64,000 bases of DNA from Balaenoptera acutorostrata (lineage: Eukaryota > Chordata > Mammalia > Artiodactyla > Balaenopteridae), in NCBI RefSeq assembly GCF_949987535.1, contig NC_080067.1:4960001-5024000 (forward strand). Reading direction: 5' to 3'. A model generated the notes under the pieces. It had not been told where the DNA came from and ran no database searches. It saw only the letters and a program-made list of their open reading frames with translations. The translations under genes were made by a program, and so were the position numbers. Of the stretch, positions 23,178 to 34,059 are shown piece by piece. Position 1 is the first letter of the stretch; each line of letters opens with the position of its first letter.

Positions 23178-24439
23178 GAGGCCGGATTTGGCTTCAGTTG
23201 TACTAGGCAACATGGAAGATGTAGAAACTTTGACCTAGAAGTCCACATCACGCATCAGGAAAAAGGAGATGCTTCAGGTGACATAAACATAAATCCCAAG
23301 GGCTGTGGGATTCCTGTGTGGGTACAGTGTAATAGTCTTTGAGGCTGGCTTTAGTCATGGGAAGATCTCAGAACAAGTCAATAGTTTAAGAGATGAGAAG
23401 AAAAGGCAGGAAGAATGGAGAAATATAAACATCACAATCAGAATTTGTGTTAACAGATGTTGGTTCAAGGGACTAAATGGGATACCATACAATTTTCTTA
23501 AAAAAGTGTCATGTTTTTATATTTAGCCAGATCAGAAAGCAGGTGCCACTCAAACCTTTAAAATCTGGAAGCAAGTCAATGAGCGCTGTTTAATTTCTTT
23601 GTATTCTATTTAAAACAATGCCAGCGTATTCAGATGGGATTAATGCTAACAATGGCTAAAAGAACAGAGCAAAATTTGGTGGTTGATTCAGATCTCTAAG
23701 CATTCATCACTTTTCCTCTAGAGGAGTAGAGTTGAGACGGTGTATAGGGGAGCAAGCAAAACAAACACCTCCCACTTGTTTGTTTCACTGAATTACTCCT
23801 CCTTGTGAAGAGCGAGGTGACTCCCTGATTTGTTAATGGGATGCAGCACATTTCCCCTCCGTGTCCCCGGCTGAGAGCAAGTCTGCTCAACAGTGACCGA
23901 AAGTCATCCTGTTGATTGATTTTACTAACTGCAGAACTTATGTGCCTCGCTAGATGCTTGGGCTGAAGGATCAACTAGTAATTTGTGTTCTCATCATAAA
24001 AATAGTTTCCAGTTGAAGTAGAATGAAACCTTTTCATCTTTTTCTTTTCCCTTTTCAATCTTTGCCATTTTTCTAGGAACCACTAAACTGGCTGGAGTTC
24101 AGGCATGACTGCCTTATGCAAATACAAACAAACTAACTGAGACCTTATAGTACTCGAGACCTAGGGATTTTGAAATTAATGCTAACGTATTTGTCTTCTT
24201 GGCTTGGAAGTAAGAAAATCTAGTCTCTTATTTTTGGAATTGTCACAGGCTTATTGTGAAATGTCTTGAGAGAGTCGCTTATTCTCATGCCCACCCCTCC
24301 TAGCCTGATTCTTGAATTCATGTGGAAGGAGTATTAAAAATCCAAATTCTTCTCAGACCCAAGCTTCTTGTTTGTAATTTAATATACCTTCTCAGGATTA
24401 AAGTGCCTTTTGTAAATAACTGTTTAGATCGCTGTTGAC
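23178..24439. other. Unassigned non-coding DNA
   Basis: No gene or repeat recognised between LTR B+ and LTR A-. Confidence 0.5.
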
Positions 24440-24868
24440 TGAAAAAAATTGCACAACCTAAAAGCTAAATTATGCTTAATTTGTCAGACTTTCTGAGGAT
24501 TTAAGCCTGGGAGCCAGCCTCTCAGATCGCTCTGAGGGTCTGCTCCGAAGAGATAAGGGACGAGCCAGGATATATAGAAGTTTTTCAACAAAAACCAGGT
24601 AGTTGGAATATCAAAAGTTTACTGTTAATTAAAGAAAAACAGGCATCTCGAGTTGATGAATTTAGTGCTTTTCTGTGTATGACGATGCAGGAGTCTAGGC
24701 TCACGAATCATCCCTTTGATGTGCACCTTAACCATCTAGGGCGGTATCCTGTTTTTCTCCATCCTGAATCCCCTCAGGGTGCTATCAGGGGCGGCTGCAG
24801 TGGTTGATGGCTTGATGGCCACAACATCCTTTGTTTACTGATATGGCAGGTGACATTTTTCATCCACA
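24440..24868 (-). mobile_element. ERV LTR (family A), antisense
   Basis: The reverse complement begins TGTGGATGAAAAATGTCACC and aligns with 20584-21073 over most of its length. The polyadenylation region is decayed. It is an independent solo LTR with no visible TSD. Confidence 0.8.
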
Positions 24869-25194
24869 ATGCCATCTTTTTTAGATAAGAATAGATCTAA
24901 TTTTAAAAGCCTCCCAGAGAACTAAATTCATCCCTAGAAAAACAAATCTTTGTTTAACCACCATTGCGTTCAGTAAATTTTCTCATCTTACTGGCCACCC
25001 TGCAGAAAATGGGGGAAGAAAGGAAGAGGCAAGATAAACCATGGCTCTAGAGGGCAGTTCGGAGTTAATGAGGGGTGGTGGTTGGGTGGTGGTGGAGAGG
25101 GTTTTGTGGGTGTGACCAGAAGTAACGCTGGTTATTGAAATTGATGTTAAAGCCTGCCAAAATTCAAATTCAAGGTTTTCACGTGTCAAGTTCT
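24869..25194. other. Unassigned non-coding DNA
   Basis: No gene recognised. A GGT/GGTGGT-rich patch lies at about 25073-25105. Confidence 0.5.
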
Positions 25195-25207
25195 AAATTT
25201 CAACTTT

Positions 25208-25517
25208 TGGGAATTCCCTAGTGGTGCAGTGGTTAAGAATCCACCTACCAATGCAGGGGACATGGGTTCAAGCCCTGGTCCGGGAAGATCCCACAGGCTG
25301 CAGAGCAACTAAGCCCGTGTGCCACAACTACTGAGCCCACGCACCACAACTACTGAAGCTCATGCGCCTAGAGCCCATGCTCCGCAACAAGAGAAGCCAC
25401 CGCAATGAGAAGCCCGCACACCACAATGAAGAGTAGCCCCCGCTCACTGCAACTAGAGAAAGCCCACGTGCAGCAATGAATACCCAATGCAGCCAAAAAT
25501 AAATAAAATTTTAAAAA
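25208..25517 (+). mobile_element. CHR-type SINE, sense
   Basis: The sense head GGAATTCCCTAGTGGTGCAG carries the A-box-like region, and the B-box GGTTCAAGCC lies at 25266-25275. The body ends 'gcagccaaaaataaataaa' plus A-rich tail. TSD AAATTTCA[A/G]CTTT at 25195-25207 and 25518-25530 with one difference. It could be transcribed by RNA polymerase III in principle. Confidence 0.92.
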
Positions 25518-25530
25518 AAATTTCAGCTTT

Positions 25531-26032
25531 CAACAAACTGCAAATAGACCCGATCCAAGTATGACAACTCTGGAGTAAGGCTAGGACAGAAGGAAGCAGA
25601 TACAGCAATTGATATGTATCCCAGATCTGGCCCAACTTTTGCTGCAGGAATGTCAGATAGTGAGTGGCTATGATGAAGGAATTGAAATCTGAAAATAATT
25701 CCAATCCCCAAACCACAGTGGATATCAGTAATTAATTTCCTTATATCTAACAGCTATGCCCACTTCTATGGTAGACCCTGCATTATATACCCCTTTCCCC
25801 ATCCTTGGGAGTGGACTTTCTCTCCTAGTTGCTAGGAGTGTTGCTGCAAGGCTGCCCTCAGCTCTCAGACTCTTGGAGAGATGGACTCAGCTGTAGAGAC
25901 CTGCCTCATCCAAGTTCATGCTCTATTTTCAGGGTCGTCCTCCTCCAGTGACTGATGGGTATGGGGTGTAAAGATTTTTAAGGTTAGTCCTTGTTTAATA
26001 AACACTTCACTTGATGTCAAAAGCTCAGTATC
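25531..26032. other. Unassigned non-coding DNA
   Basis: No gene or repeat recognised. Confidence 0.5.
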
Positions 26033-26632
26033 TGTGCACAAGCACTGAATTGAATCTCAGAGACGGAGTTTTAGGGGAAGTAGAAAAGAATAACTTTATT
26101 GCTTTGCCAGGCAAAGTGGGACACAGCAGGCTCCTGCGCTTGAAATCCATGTGTCCCAACCAAGGGGAGTTTGGTGAGAAGTTTTATGGCAATGGTTCAA
26201 GGGTGGGTTTGCTGATAAGATTAGGGTGTGTTCAGGGCCTGCAGTCCTTTAATCTGGTCTCAGGTAATATTCTTGATGAATTTCTCCAGTTCCTTTAGTC
26301 TGGCCTCAGGTGGTCTTTCTCATATGAAGAATGCTGACATCTTCCATTTGCTGGGTTTTAATTCTATATAGGGCTTAAAGACATTGTTACGTGTACCCCT
26401 TGAGGGGGAACCAGGACCCTGCCCCAAGGCTGCACAACTGTTTCTTGGCTGCTCCTCTCTTGTATCTCCATCCCCTCCCTTCCCTGATCAGCAGCTCTTT
26501 GAATCTGCCCTTTGGAACTCAAGGAAGGTCAAGGAGGTTGCATGAAGCCTATTTCCTACAAACAAGAAATGGGGGACACAAAAAGGATTTGTACCCAGGA
26601 GGGTCCCACAGGGTCCTGCTCCAGTTCATACA
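26033..26632 (-). mobile_element. ERV LTR (family B), antisense
   Basis: A 600-bp antisense copy of the LTR at 22504-23177. TTTATTGCTTTGCCAGGCAA near 26096 is the AATAAA complement. The U3 middle is unrelated to that of the sense copy. The site where the sense copy carries a mariner MITE is uninterrupted here. Confidence 0.85.
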
Positions 26633-27699
26633 AACATGTGTGAGTTTGTTCTGGGGTTTTGAGGAATTTTTTCCCATTGACCTGATATGTCTCTCTCTAT
26701 TCCAATACCCCACTGCCTTAATTACCATAGCTTTGTAACAGGCCTTGAGGCATGGTAGGTGACTGACCTCTCTTTTTCTTTCTTCAGTGATTTCTTGACT
26801 ATTTTAAGTCTTTGCACTTACAAATAAAGTTTAGATTGAGCTTTTCAAGTTTTATTAAAAGTCCTATTGGAGTTTGATAGGAATTAATTTAGATCTTGCG
26901 ATACAGCTGGAGAGATTCCACAACTTTACAATGTTGTCTTCCTATTTATCGACATAACATGTCTCTTCAGTTATTTGTCTTCTGTAATGTCTTTTCATCA
27001 GCTTTATAATTTTCTCCTTAAAGATTTTGTATATTTGACAGATTTATTTTTATGTTACTTATATTTTTGAGCTACTATAAACAATTATGTTTATTATATT
27101 TTTTTTGTTACTGATGTCTAGAATAATACTGATTATTGATTTTATATTTATTCACCTTGCTGAGCTCACTAATTAATTTTCATAATATGCCTGCAGTTTC
27201 TTTTTTTTTTTTAATAGACAAGAGTATTATCTGTGAACACCATCAGCTTTTCTTTTCAATTCCTCTGTCTTTTATTTATCTTTCTTACTCTCTTGTGTGA
27301 GATAAAAATTCCAGTGCAGTGTTTAATAGAAGTGGTAATAGGATGCACTCTTATTTTTTCCTGATTTTAAAGGAGATGCTTGGAGTATTTTTCCATTAAG
27401 TAGGTATTTGTAAGGATTTTTTTTCTACTTATTATTTAACACACTAAGAAAATTTCCTTCTGTTTATAAATCAGTAGGAAATTATAGCTTGAACAAGTGT
27501 TGAATTTTATCAAAGGCCCTTTCAGTAGCTACTTAAATAATTATTTGGTTTTCTTCTTTTATTGGTTAACACAATAAATTATGTTAATAAACTTGTGTGA
27601 TGTCGGACCAACTTTGAATTCCTGGAATAAGTCCAGTTTGGTCATGATAAATTGTCTTTTTAAAAAACTTGCTGCTAAAATTTAGCTTAGGCTTTTCAT

Positions 27700-28214
27700 A
27701 TGTGTGCTTTGAAGACCCCCTACAGAAACAGCGTGGACCCTCACCAAAATTTGGTTCAGCAGTGAAGACTGACGGTGGCACGTTTCCGACGTCAGTCAGT
27801 CAGGTATTCTGATGTTTGGTGTTTGACTCATGATGGCGTTTAAGTCATCTCTCCACCTTCTCCTCTGTTCTGCATCTGGGCAAACTGATAAAAAAAACCT
27901 GGGTGCTTCTTCCTCTGGAGCAGCTGGGGTTTTAAACCGCACAAACCTTTGCCTGTCTGTGGAAACCCCCACTCCAGCCCACTCCCTAGCCACAGTGAAA
28001 ACTGCAAGCCAGCCTGCTTCTCTTGTTCTCTCAATCCGTTTTTGGACCAGTTCGGGAAGCCTGCCTTGCCCCCTCCTAAAAGCATCACTGTGTGAATAAT
28101 TAACGTTTTCATACCCTCTTGGTGTGTGTGGGCGTCATCAGTTTTTACATTAGAAACAGATTTTGAGTAGGGGTCCATCCATCCTGCATCTCTATTTTGG
28201 ACACAAAAAAAGCT
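27700..28214 (+). mobile_element. ERV LTR (family C, possibly class II), inside L1
   Basis: The L1 text stops near 27699 and resumes near 28215 ('aatgaatgagatgggattgtaatttt'). The 515 bp between are unlike L1: more CpG ('ggcacgtttccgacgtcag'), 'gaagaccccctacagaaacagc' near the start, GTGTGAATAATTAACG as a possible decayed polyadenylation site, and 'cataccctcttggtgtgtgtggg'. These are LTR-like. Exact edges and TSD are not clear. Confidence 0.55.
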
Positions 28215-28479
28215 AATGAATGAGATGGGATTGTAATTTTACTTTTGCTATCTTTGCCTGGCTTGAGTATCACAGTTATACTAGACTTATTAAATGAGTT
28301 GATAAATGAAAAAATTCCTTCTAGAGAGGAGTTTATGTAAGATTAAACTTATCTGTTCCTTATTTTTGATAGAACTCATCTGTAAAACCTGGATAAGAAT
28401 ATTTTATGGGTAGTTTTTTAAACTATGAATTTAATTTATTTAAGGATTTTAAGGTGATTCAGGTTTTCTATATTTTTTC

Positions 28480-28616
28480 TTTTTTTTTTTCTTTTTGAAT
28501 TTTATTTTATTTATTTTTTTATACAGCAGGTTCTTATTAGTCATCAATTTTATACACATCAGTGTATACATGTCAATCCCAATCACCCAATTCATCACAC
28601 CACCACCCCCACCCCT
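28480..28616 (-). mobile_element. Very short L1 3'-end insertion, antisense
   Basis: Only the last ~137 bp of an L1 3' UTR ('tacagcaggttcttattagtcatc...ccaccacccccacccc'). A 12-bp near-identical TSD, CTAT[A/T]TTTTTTC, lies at 28468-28479 and 28617-28628. The same 3' UTR fragment occurs at 46.6 kb. Confidence 0.85.
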
Positions 28617-29554
28617 CTATTTTTTTTCAATCTGAGAAAATGAGAAAATTTTCCAAATTTCCTGGGTTAAAATGTATGGTTGTAATGGTGGTATATAGGC
28701 AGGAGGGGAAAGGGGTCTGGGGGTCTCTTTTATAAGGGCATTAATCCCATTCATGAGGGCTCCATCCTCATGACCTAAGCACCTCTCATAGGCTCTTTAA
28801 CTTTTTTCAAAGATGTTTTGTGATTTTTGGTGTACAAGTCTTATACATCTTATGTTAAATTTATTCCTACATATTTTTTGATGCTATTATTAAATAGGAT
28901 TGCTTTTTAAATTTCATTTTTGGATTGTTCATAGCTAGTGTATAGAAATACAATTGATTTATGTATATTAATGTTATATCCTGCAACCTTGCTTTTTAGT
29001 GAGTTCCTTATGATTTTCTATGTATAAGATCATGTTATCTGAAAATAAGGATAGTTTTTACTTCTTTTAAAAATACAGATGTCTTTTCTGTCTTTTTTTG
29101 AAAGTTACTAATTTGGGACTTAATTTCTTTAATAGATATAGGCCTATTCAGATTATTTCTCCTTGTATTTTGGTCGTGTGTCTTTTAAGAATTGGTACCC
29201 TTAAGTTATCAAATTTGTGGCAATAGCATTGTTCATAGCATGCCTTCATTATCTTTTTAATGTTCATGGAATAGTGATGACCTTTCTTTAATTTTTCATA
29301 TGTTTATCTCTCTTTATTCTTGGTTTCTTCTTGGTGTTTTCTCTATTTCTTGGTTAGCCTGGCTACGGGCTACTCAATTTTATTGTTCTTAAAGAACCAG
29401 CTTTTGATTTTGTTGATTTTTCTCTACTGTTTTTGACTTCATTGCTTAATTTTAATTAGTTCCTATCTTCTTCTTGCTTAGGCTTAATTGAGCATTTTAT
29501 GTGATTTTATTTTTTCTCCTCTTAGCATATCAATTATACAGGCATACCTTGTTT

Positions 29555-30225
29555 TTTTTTCTTTGTTTTTTTTTAACATCTTTATTGAAGTATAATTGCT
29601 TTACAATGGTGTGTTAGTTTCTGCTTTAAAACAAAGTGAATTAGTTATACATATACATATGTTCCCATATCTCTTCCCTCTTGCATCTCCCTCCCTCCCG
29701 CCCTCCCTATCCCACCCCTCTAGGTGGTCACAAAGCACTGAGCTGATCTCCCTGTGCTATGCAGCTGCTTCCCACTAGCTATCTATTTTACATTTGGTAG
29801 TGTATATATGTCCATGACACTCTCTCACCCTGTCACATCTCACCCCTCCCCCTCCCCATATCCTCAAGTCCATTCTTTAGTAGGTCTGTGTCTTTATTCC
29901 CGTCTTACCACTAGGTTCTTCATGACCTTTTTTTCCCCTTAGATTCCATATATATGTGTTAGCATACAGTATTTGTTTTTCTCTTTCTGACTTACTTCAC
30001 TCTCTATGACAGACTCTAGGTCCATCCACCTCACTACAAATAACTCAATTTCGTTTCTTTTTATGGCTGAGTAATATTCCATTGTATATATGTGTCACAT
30101 CTTCTTTATCCATTCATCTGTCGATGGACACTTAGGTTGCTTCCATGTCCTGGCTATTGTAAATAGAGCTGCAATGAACATTGTGGTACATGACTCTTTT
30201 TGAATTATGGTTTTCTCAGGGTATA
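29555..30225 (-). mobile_element. L1, 5'-truncated, antisense, in Tigger1 terminal repeat
   Basis: Antisense L1 3' end 'aacatctttattgaagtataattgctttac' to 'ttttctcagggtata'. The TSD AGGCATACCTTGTTT, at 29540-29554 and 30226-30240, is itself the Tigger1 terminal repeat, so the L1 landed within the first 16 bp of the transposon. Confidence 0.95.
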
Positions 30226-30595
30226 AGGCATACCTTGTTTACTGTGCTTTGCTTTACTGCAACCCTGCATTGAACAAGTCTATTGGCACCATTTTCCCAA
30301 CAGTGTTTGTTCGCTTCATGTCCCTGTGTCACATTTTGGTAATTTTCACAATATTTCAAACTTTTACATGGTTATTTTATTTGTGATGGTGCTCTGTGAT
30401 CAGTGATCTTTGATGTTACTATTGTAATCGTTTTGGGGTGCCACAGACCGTGCCCGTGTAAGACAGTGAACTTAATAAATGTGTGCGCCTGACGGCTCCA
30501 CCTACTTGCCGTTCCCCCATCTCCCTCCCTCTCCAAGGACCACCCTAGTCCCCGAGACAGAACAATATGGAAATTTGCCAGTTAATAACCCTACA

Positions 30596-32330
30596 ATGGC
30601 CTCTAAGTGTTCAAGTGAAAGGAAGAATCACGTCTCTCACTTTAAATCAAAAGCTAAAAATTATTACCCTTCGTGAGGAAGGCATGTCAAAAGCCAAGAT
30701 AGGCTGAAAACTTGGCCTCTTGCACCAAACAGTTAGCCAAGTTGTGAATGCAGAAAGTTCTTGAAGAAAATTAAAAGTGCTGCTCCAGTGAACACACAAA
30801 TATTAAGAAAGCGAACAGCCTTATTGCTGATATGATGAAAGTTTTAGTGGTCAGGATGGAAGATCAAACCAGAACCATAACATTCCCTTCAGCCAGAGCA
30901 AGGCCCTAACTCTCTTCAATTCTGTGAAGTTTGAGAGAGATGAGGAAGCTGCAGAAGAAAACTTTGACGCTAGCAGAAGTTGGTTCATGAGGTTTAAGGA
31001 AAGAAGCCATCTCCATAACATAAAAGTGCAAGGTGAAGCAGAAAGTGCTGACGTAAAAACTGCAGCAAGTTATCTAGAAGATCTAGGTAAGATAATTCAT
31101 GAAGGTGAATGATTCTAAACAATAGATTTTCATTGTAGATTAAACAGCCTTCTACTGGAAGAAGATGCCATCTAGGAATTTCATAGATAGAGAAAGTCAG
31201 TGACTGACTTCAAAGCCTCAAAGGAGAGGCTGACTCTCTTGTTAGGGGCTAATGCAGCTGGTGACTTGAAGAAGAAGCCAATGCTCATTTACCATCTGAA
31301 AATCCTAAGGCCCTTAAGAATGATGCTAAATCTGCTCTGCCTGTGCTCTGTAAATGGAACAACAAAGCTTGGATGACAGCACATCTGTTTACAACATGGT
31401 TAACTGAATACTTTAAGCCCACTGTTGTGACCTACTGCTCAGACAAGAAGCTTCCTTTCGAAATACTACTGCTCATCAACAGTGCACCTGGTCACCCAAG
31501 AGCTCTGATGGAGATGTACGATGAGATCCATGTTGTTTTCATGACTGTTAACACAACTTCCATTCTAAAGTCCATGGATCAAGGAGTAATTTTGACTTTC
31601 AAGACTTACTACTTAAGAAATACATTTTGTCAGGCGATAGCTGCCATAGAGGGTGATTCCTCTGATGCATCTGCACAAAATAAATTGAAAACGTTCTGGA
31701 AAAGATTCACCATTCTAGGTGCCATTAAGAACGTTCACGATTCCTGAGAAGAGGTTAAAATGTCTACATTACCTGGAGTCTGGAAGAAATTGATTCCGAC
31801 CCTCGTGGATGACTCTTCATTGGAGGAAGTAACTGCAGATATGGTGGAAATAGCAAGAAAACTAGAATTAGAAGTGGAGCCTGAAGATGTGATTTAATTG
31901 CTGTAATCTCATGATAAAACTTGAATGGATGAGGAGTTGCTTCTAATGGATGAGCAAGGAAAGTGTTTTCTTGAGGTGGAATCTACTCCTGGTGCAGATG
32001 CTGTGAAGATTGCTGAAACAACAAAAAAGGGTTTAGAATATTACATAAATTTAGTTGATAAAGCAGGGGCAGGATGTGAGAGGATCAACTCCGATTTGAA
32101 AGAAGTTCTACAGCGGGTAAAATGCTATCAAACAGCACTTTGTGCTACAGAGAAATCTTTCGTGAAGGGGAGGGTCAATTGATGTGGCAAACTTCACTGT
32201 TGCCCTATGTTAAGAAATTGCCACACCCACCCCAACCTTGAGAGCAACCAGCACCCTGGTCAGTCAGCAGCCATCAGCACTGAGGCGAGACCCTCCACCA
32301 GCAAAAGGATTACGACTCACTGAAGGCTCA
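30596..32330 (+). pseudogene. Tigger1 transposase pseudogene (CENP-B/pogo family)
   Basis: The ATG at 30596 starts MASKCSSERK, then a small deletion shifts the frame to a stop. Later open pieces: 30924-31112 (the [19 protein letters not shown] region, CENP-B-type DNA-binding domain), 31343-31747 (DDE catalytic domain, YKW-like [32 protein letters not shown]) and 31925-32182 (carboxy part). The first catalytic Asp (GAT, 31138-31140) is followed by a stop. The second is Asn (AAC, 31478-31480). Intact proteins of this family cut at TA. This copy is dead and shows no domestication. Confidence 0.93.
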
Positions 32331-32548
32331 GATGATGGTTAACATTTGTTAGCAATAAAATGTATTTCAATTAACATGCACATTTTAAGACATAGTGCTA
32401 TTGTACGCTTAATAGACTGCAATATACTGTAAACATAACTTTTATATGCACTGGGAAACCAAAATATTTGTGTGACTCGCTTTACTGTGATATTCATTTT
32501 ATTGCGGTGTTCTGGAACTGAACCTGCAATATCTTCAAGGTATGCCTG

Positions 32549-33580
32549 TCCTCCCTTAAAAATTGTTTTGTTTTAGTTTTTGTGTTATAGTTTCTAATAT
32601 ACACGGCAGAGTGAAAACTTTCTCTACCAGTAGTAAGCTGGGGCAATTTTAGGGCAAATATTGCTTATTTCTCATCTCTGGGTACCAGTATCTTTTATTG
32701 CTTGATGTCCAGGGGCTTGAAAACCTTTGCTTCATATATTTTTTCTGCTGTAGTTTTATAAACTGTTTTAGATGGAATACTTGTTACTCCATCTTGGGTA
32801 GAAGTGGGATTTTATCAAGTATATATATCAGCTTCAAATGAACACGTTTTTATTACTTATGCTTTAGTAAACTTTATGTTCTACATGGAAATAAATTTGA
32901 GAAGTTCCTAGTTATACAGTCAGCCTCTTACACTTGTGGATTTGATTCCATGTGTTTATTTCAAGAGTAAGTTCCCAGTGATTTGAGACCACTCAGGCTT
33001 CCTTCAGGTGCAGCTGAAATTCCAAATCCTGGGATAGTGCATATTCCTCTCCTTAAACAATGGGTTGAAAATAAACAATGATAACATAGAGATTGTAAAA
33101 ATGAAAAAGCAGAACTTGAGTTGCTTTCATTCTGTTATTTTACATGATAACTTGAAGCTTTTAATTTGTGTTTAAAATCTAAAAGAATGAAACAGATGTG
33201 ACCTGTAAGGGATAACATTCTTATTTGGCAAGTATAAATTTTAGTTCACATGTGAAATATTTTACTATTTTGAGTAGTATACTTTACATTAAAATTTAGT
33301 ATTTTAAATCTATTCTTTTCAAACTAAGGAACAAATAAAAATATTATTGCTTATTATTTCATGATTACTAATGAAAATGTCATTTTGAAGAGGGGATTGT
33401 TTGAAAAATAATACACTGTGGTTGTCAAATGTCTTAGGTTTGTCACTGTGCAAAGGATATGTCCAGTTGGATCACTGCAGTCAAGAAAGTCCAAAGCCAT
33501 GGCTTCCCACTAGGTATTTATAGTTTATTTAAAATCATCTAAGTAATAAAATATTTTATCAATAAGGGGTCATTTCTGTT
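32549..33580. other. Unassigned DNA, possibly continuing old L1
   Basis: No gene. 'aatacttgttactccatcttgggtagaagtggg' near 32778 resembles old L1 text, so the L1 that received the Tigger1 may continue to about 32830. The rest is AT-rich and unrecognised. Confidence 0.4.
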
Positions 33581-33592
33581 ATAACTAATATT

Positions 33593-34047
33593 TTTAAAAA
33601 ATTTTTATTATATGGTTGATTTACAATGTTGTGTTAGTTTCAGGTGTACAGCAAAGTGAATCAGTTATACATATACATATATCCACTCATTTTTAGATTC
33701 TTTTCCCACATAGGTTGTTACAGAGTATTGAGTAGAGTTCCCTGTGCTATACAGTAGGTCCTTGTTGGTTATCTATTTTATATACAGTAGTGTGTATATG
33801 TTGATCCCAATCTCCCAATTATCCCTCCCCACCTTTTCCCCCCTGGTAACCATAAGTTTGTTTTCAAAATCTGTGAGTCTGTTTCTGTTTGGTAAATAAG
33901 TTCATTTATACCACTTTTTTAGATTCCACATATAAGCGATATCGTATGATATTTGTCTTTCTCTGTCTGACTTACTTCACTCAGTATGACAATCTCTGGG
34001 GCCATCCATGTCACTGCAAATGGCATTATTTTGTTCTTTTTAATGCC
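33593..34047 (-). mobile_element. L1, 5'-truncated, antisense
   Basis: Antisense 3' UTR ('tatggttgatttacaatgttgtgttagtttcaggtgtac') up to 'caaatggcattattttgttctttttaatg'. A perfect 12-bp TSD, ATAACTAATATT, at 33581-33592 and 34048-34059. Confidence 0.93.
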
Positions 34048-34059
34048 ATAACTAATATT

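Larger units (their letters stand above)
26655..29536 (-). mobile_element. Old L1 ORF2 (L1M-type), antisense, interrupted
   Basis: Antisense ORF2 text includes 'cccattgacctgatatgtctctctctattccaatacc', 'ggaccaactttgaattcctggaataagtcc' and 'cttggttagcctggctac...caattttattg'. 28800-29090 repeats a region already passed, so at least two L1 copies are joined. Insertions split it at 27700-28214 (LTR C) and 28480-28616 (young L1 tail). 28630-28800 I cannot assign. The Tigger1 begins at 29539. Confidence 0.8.
29539..32548 (+). mobile_element. Tigger1 (pogo-like) DNA transposon, near full length
   Basis: Left terminus CAGGCATACCTTG at 29539 follows TA. Right terminus CAAGGTATGCCTG ends at 32548. After removing the L1 insertion and its duplicated target, the element is about 2.3 kb, close to the ~2.4 kb Tigger1 consensus. 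The subterminal 'tttactgcaaccctgcattgaacaagtc' and 'gtgactcgctttactgtgatattcattttattg' agree with Tigger1. The right TA target is mutated (TC). It was inserted into older L1 sequence. Confidence 0.95.

Noticed and set aside
25208..25517. tRNA gene from A- and B-box-like sequence
   Set aside because: It is the tRNA-related head of a CHR SINE. No cloverleaf or 3' end of a tRNA is present.
27796..28178. Overlapping 65-112-codon frames on both strands
   Set aside because: They lie inside LTR C. No viral or cellular domain is visible.
31343..31747. 134-codon Tigger1 frame as a domesticated transposase
   Set aside because: The second catalytic Asp is Asn, the frame is cut from the DNA-binding part by stops, and no promoter or exon structure is seen.
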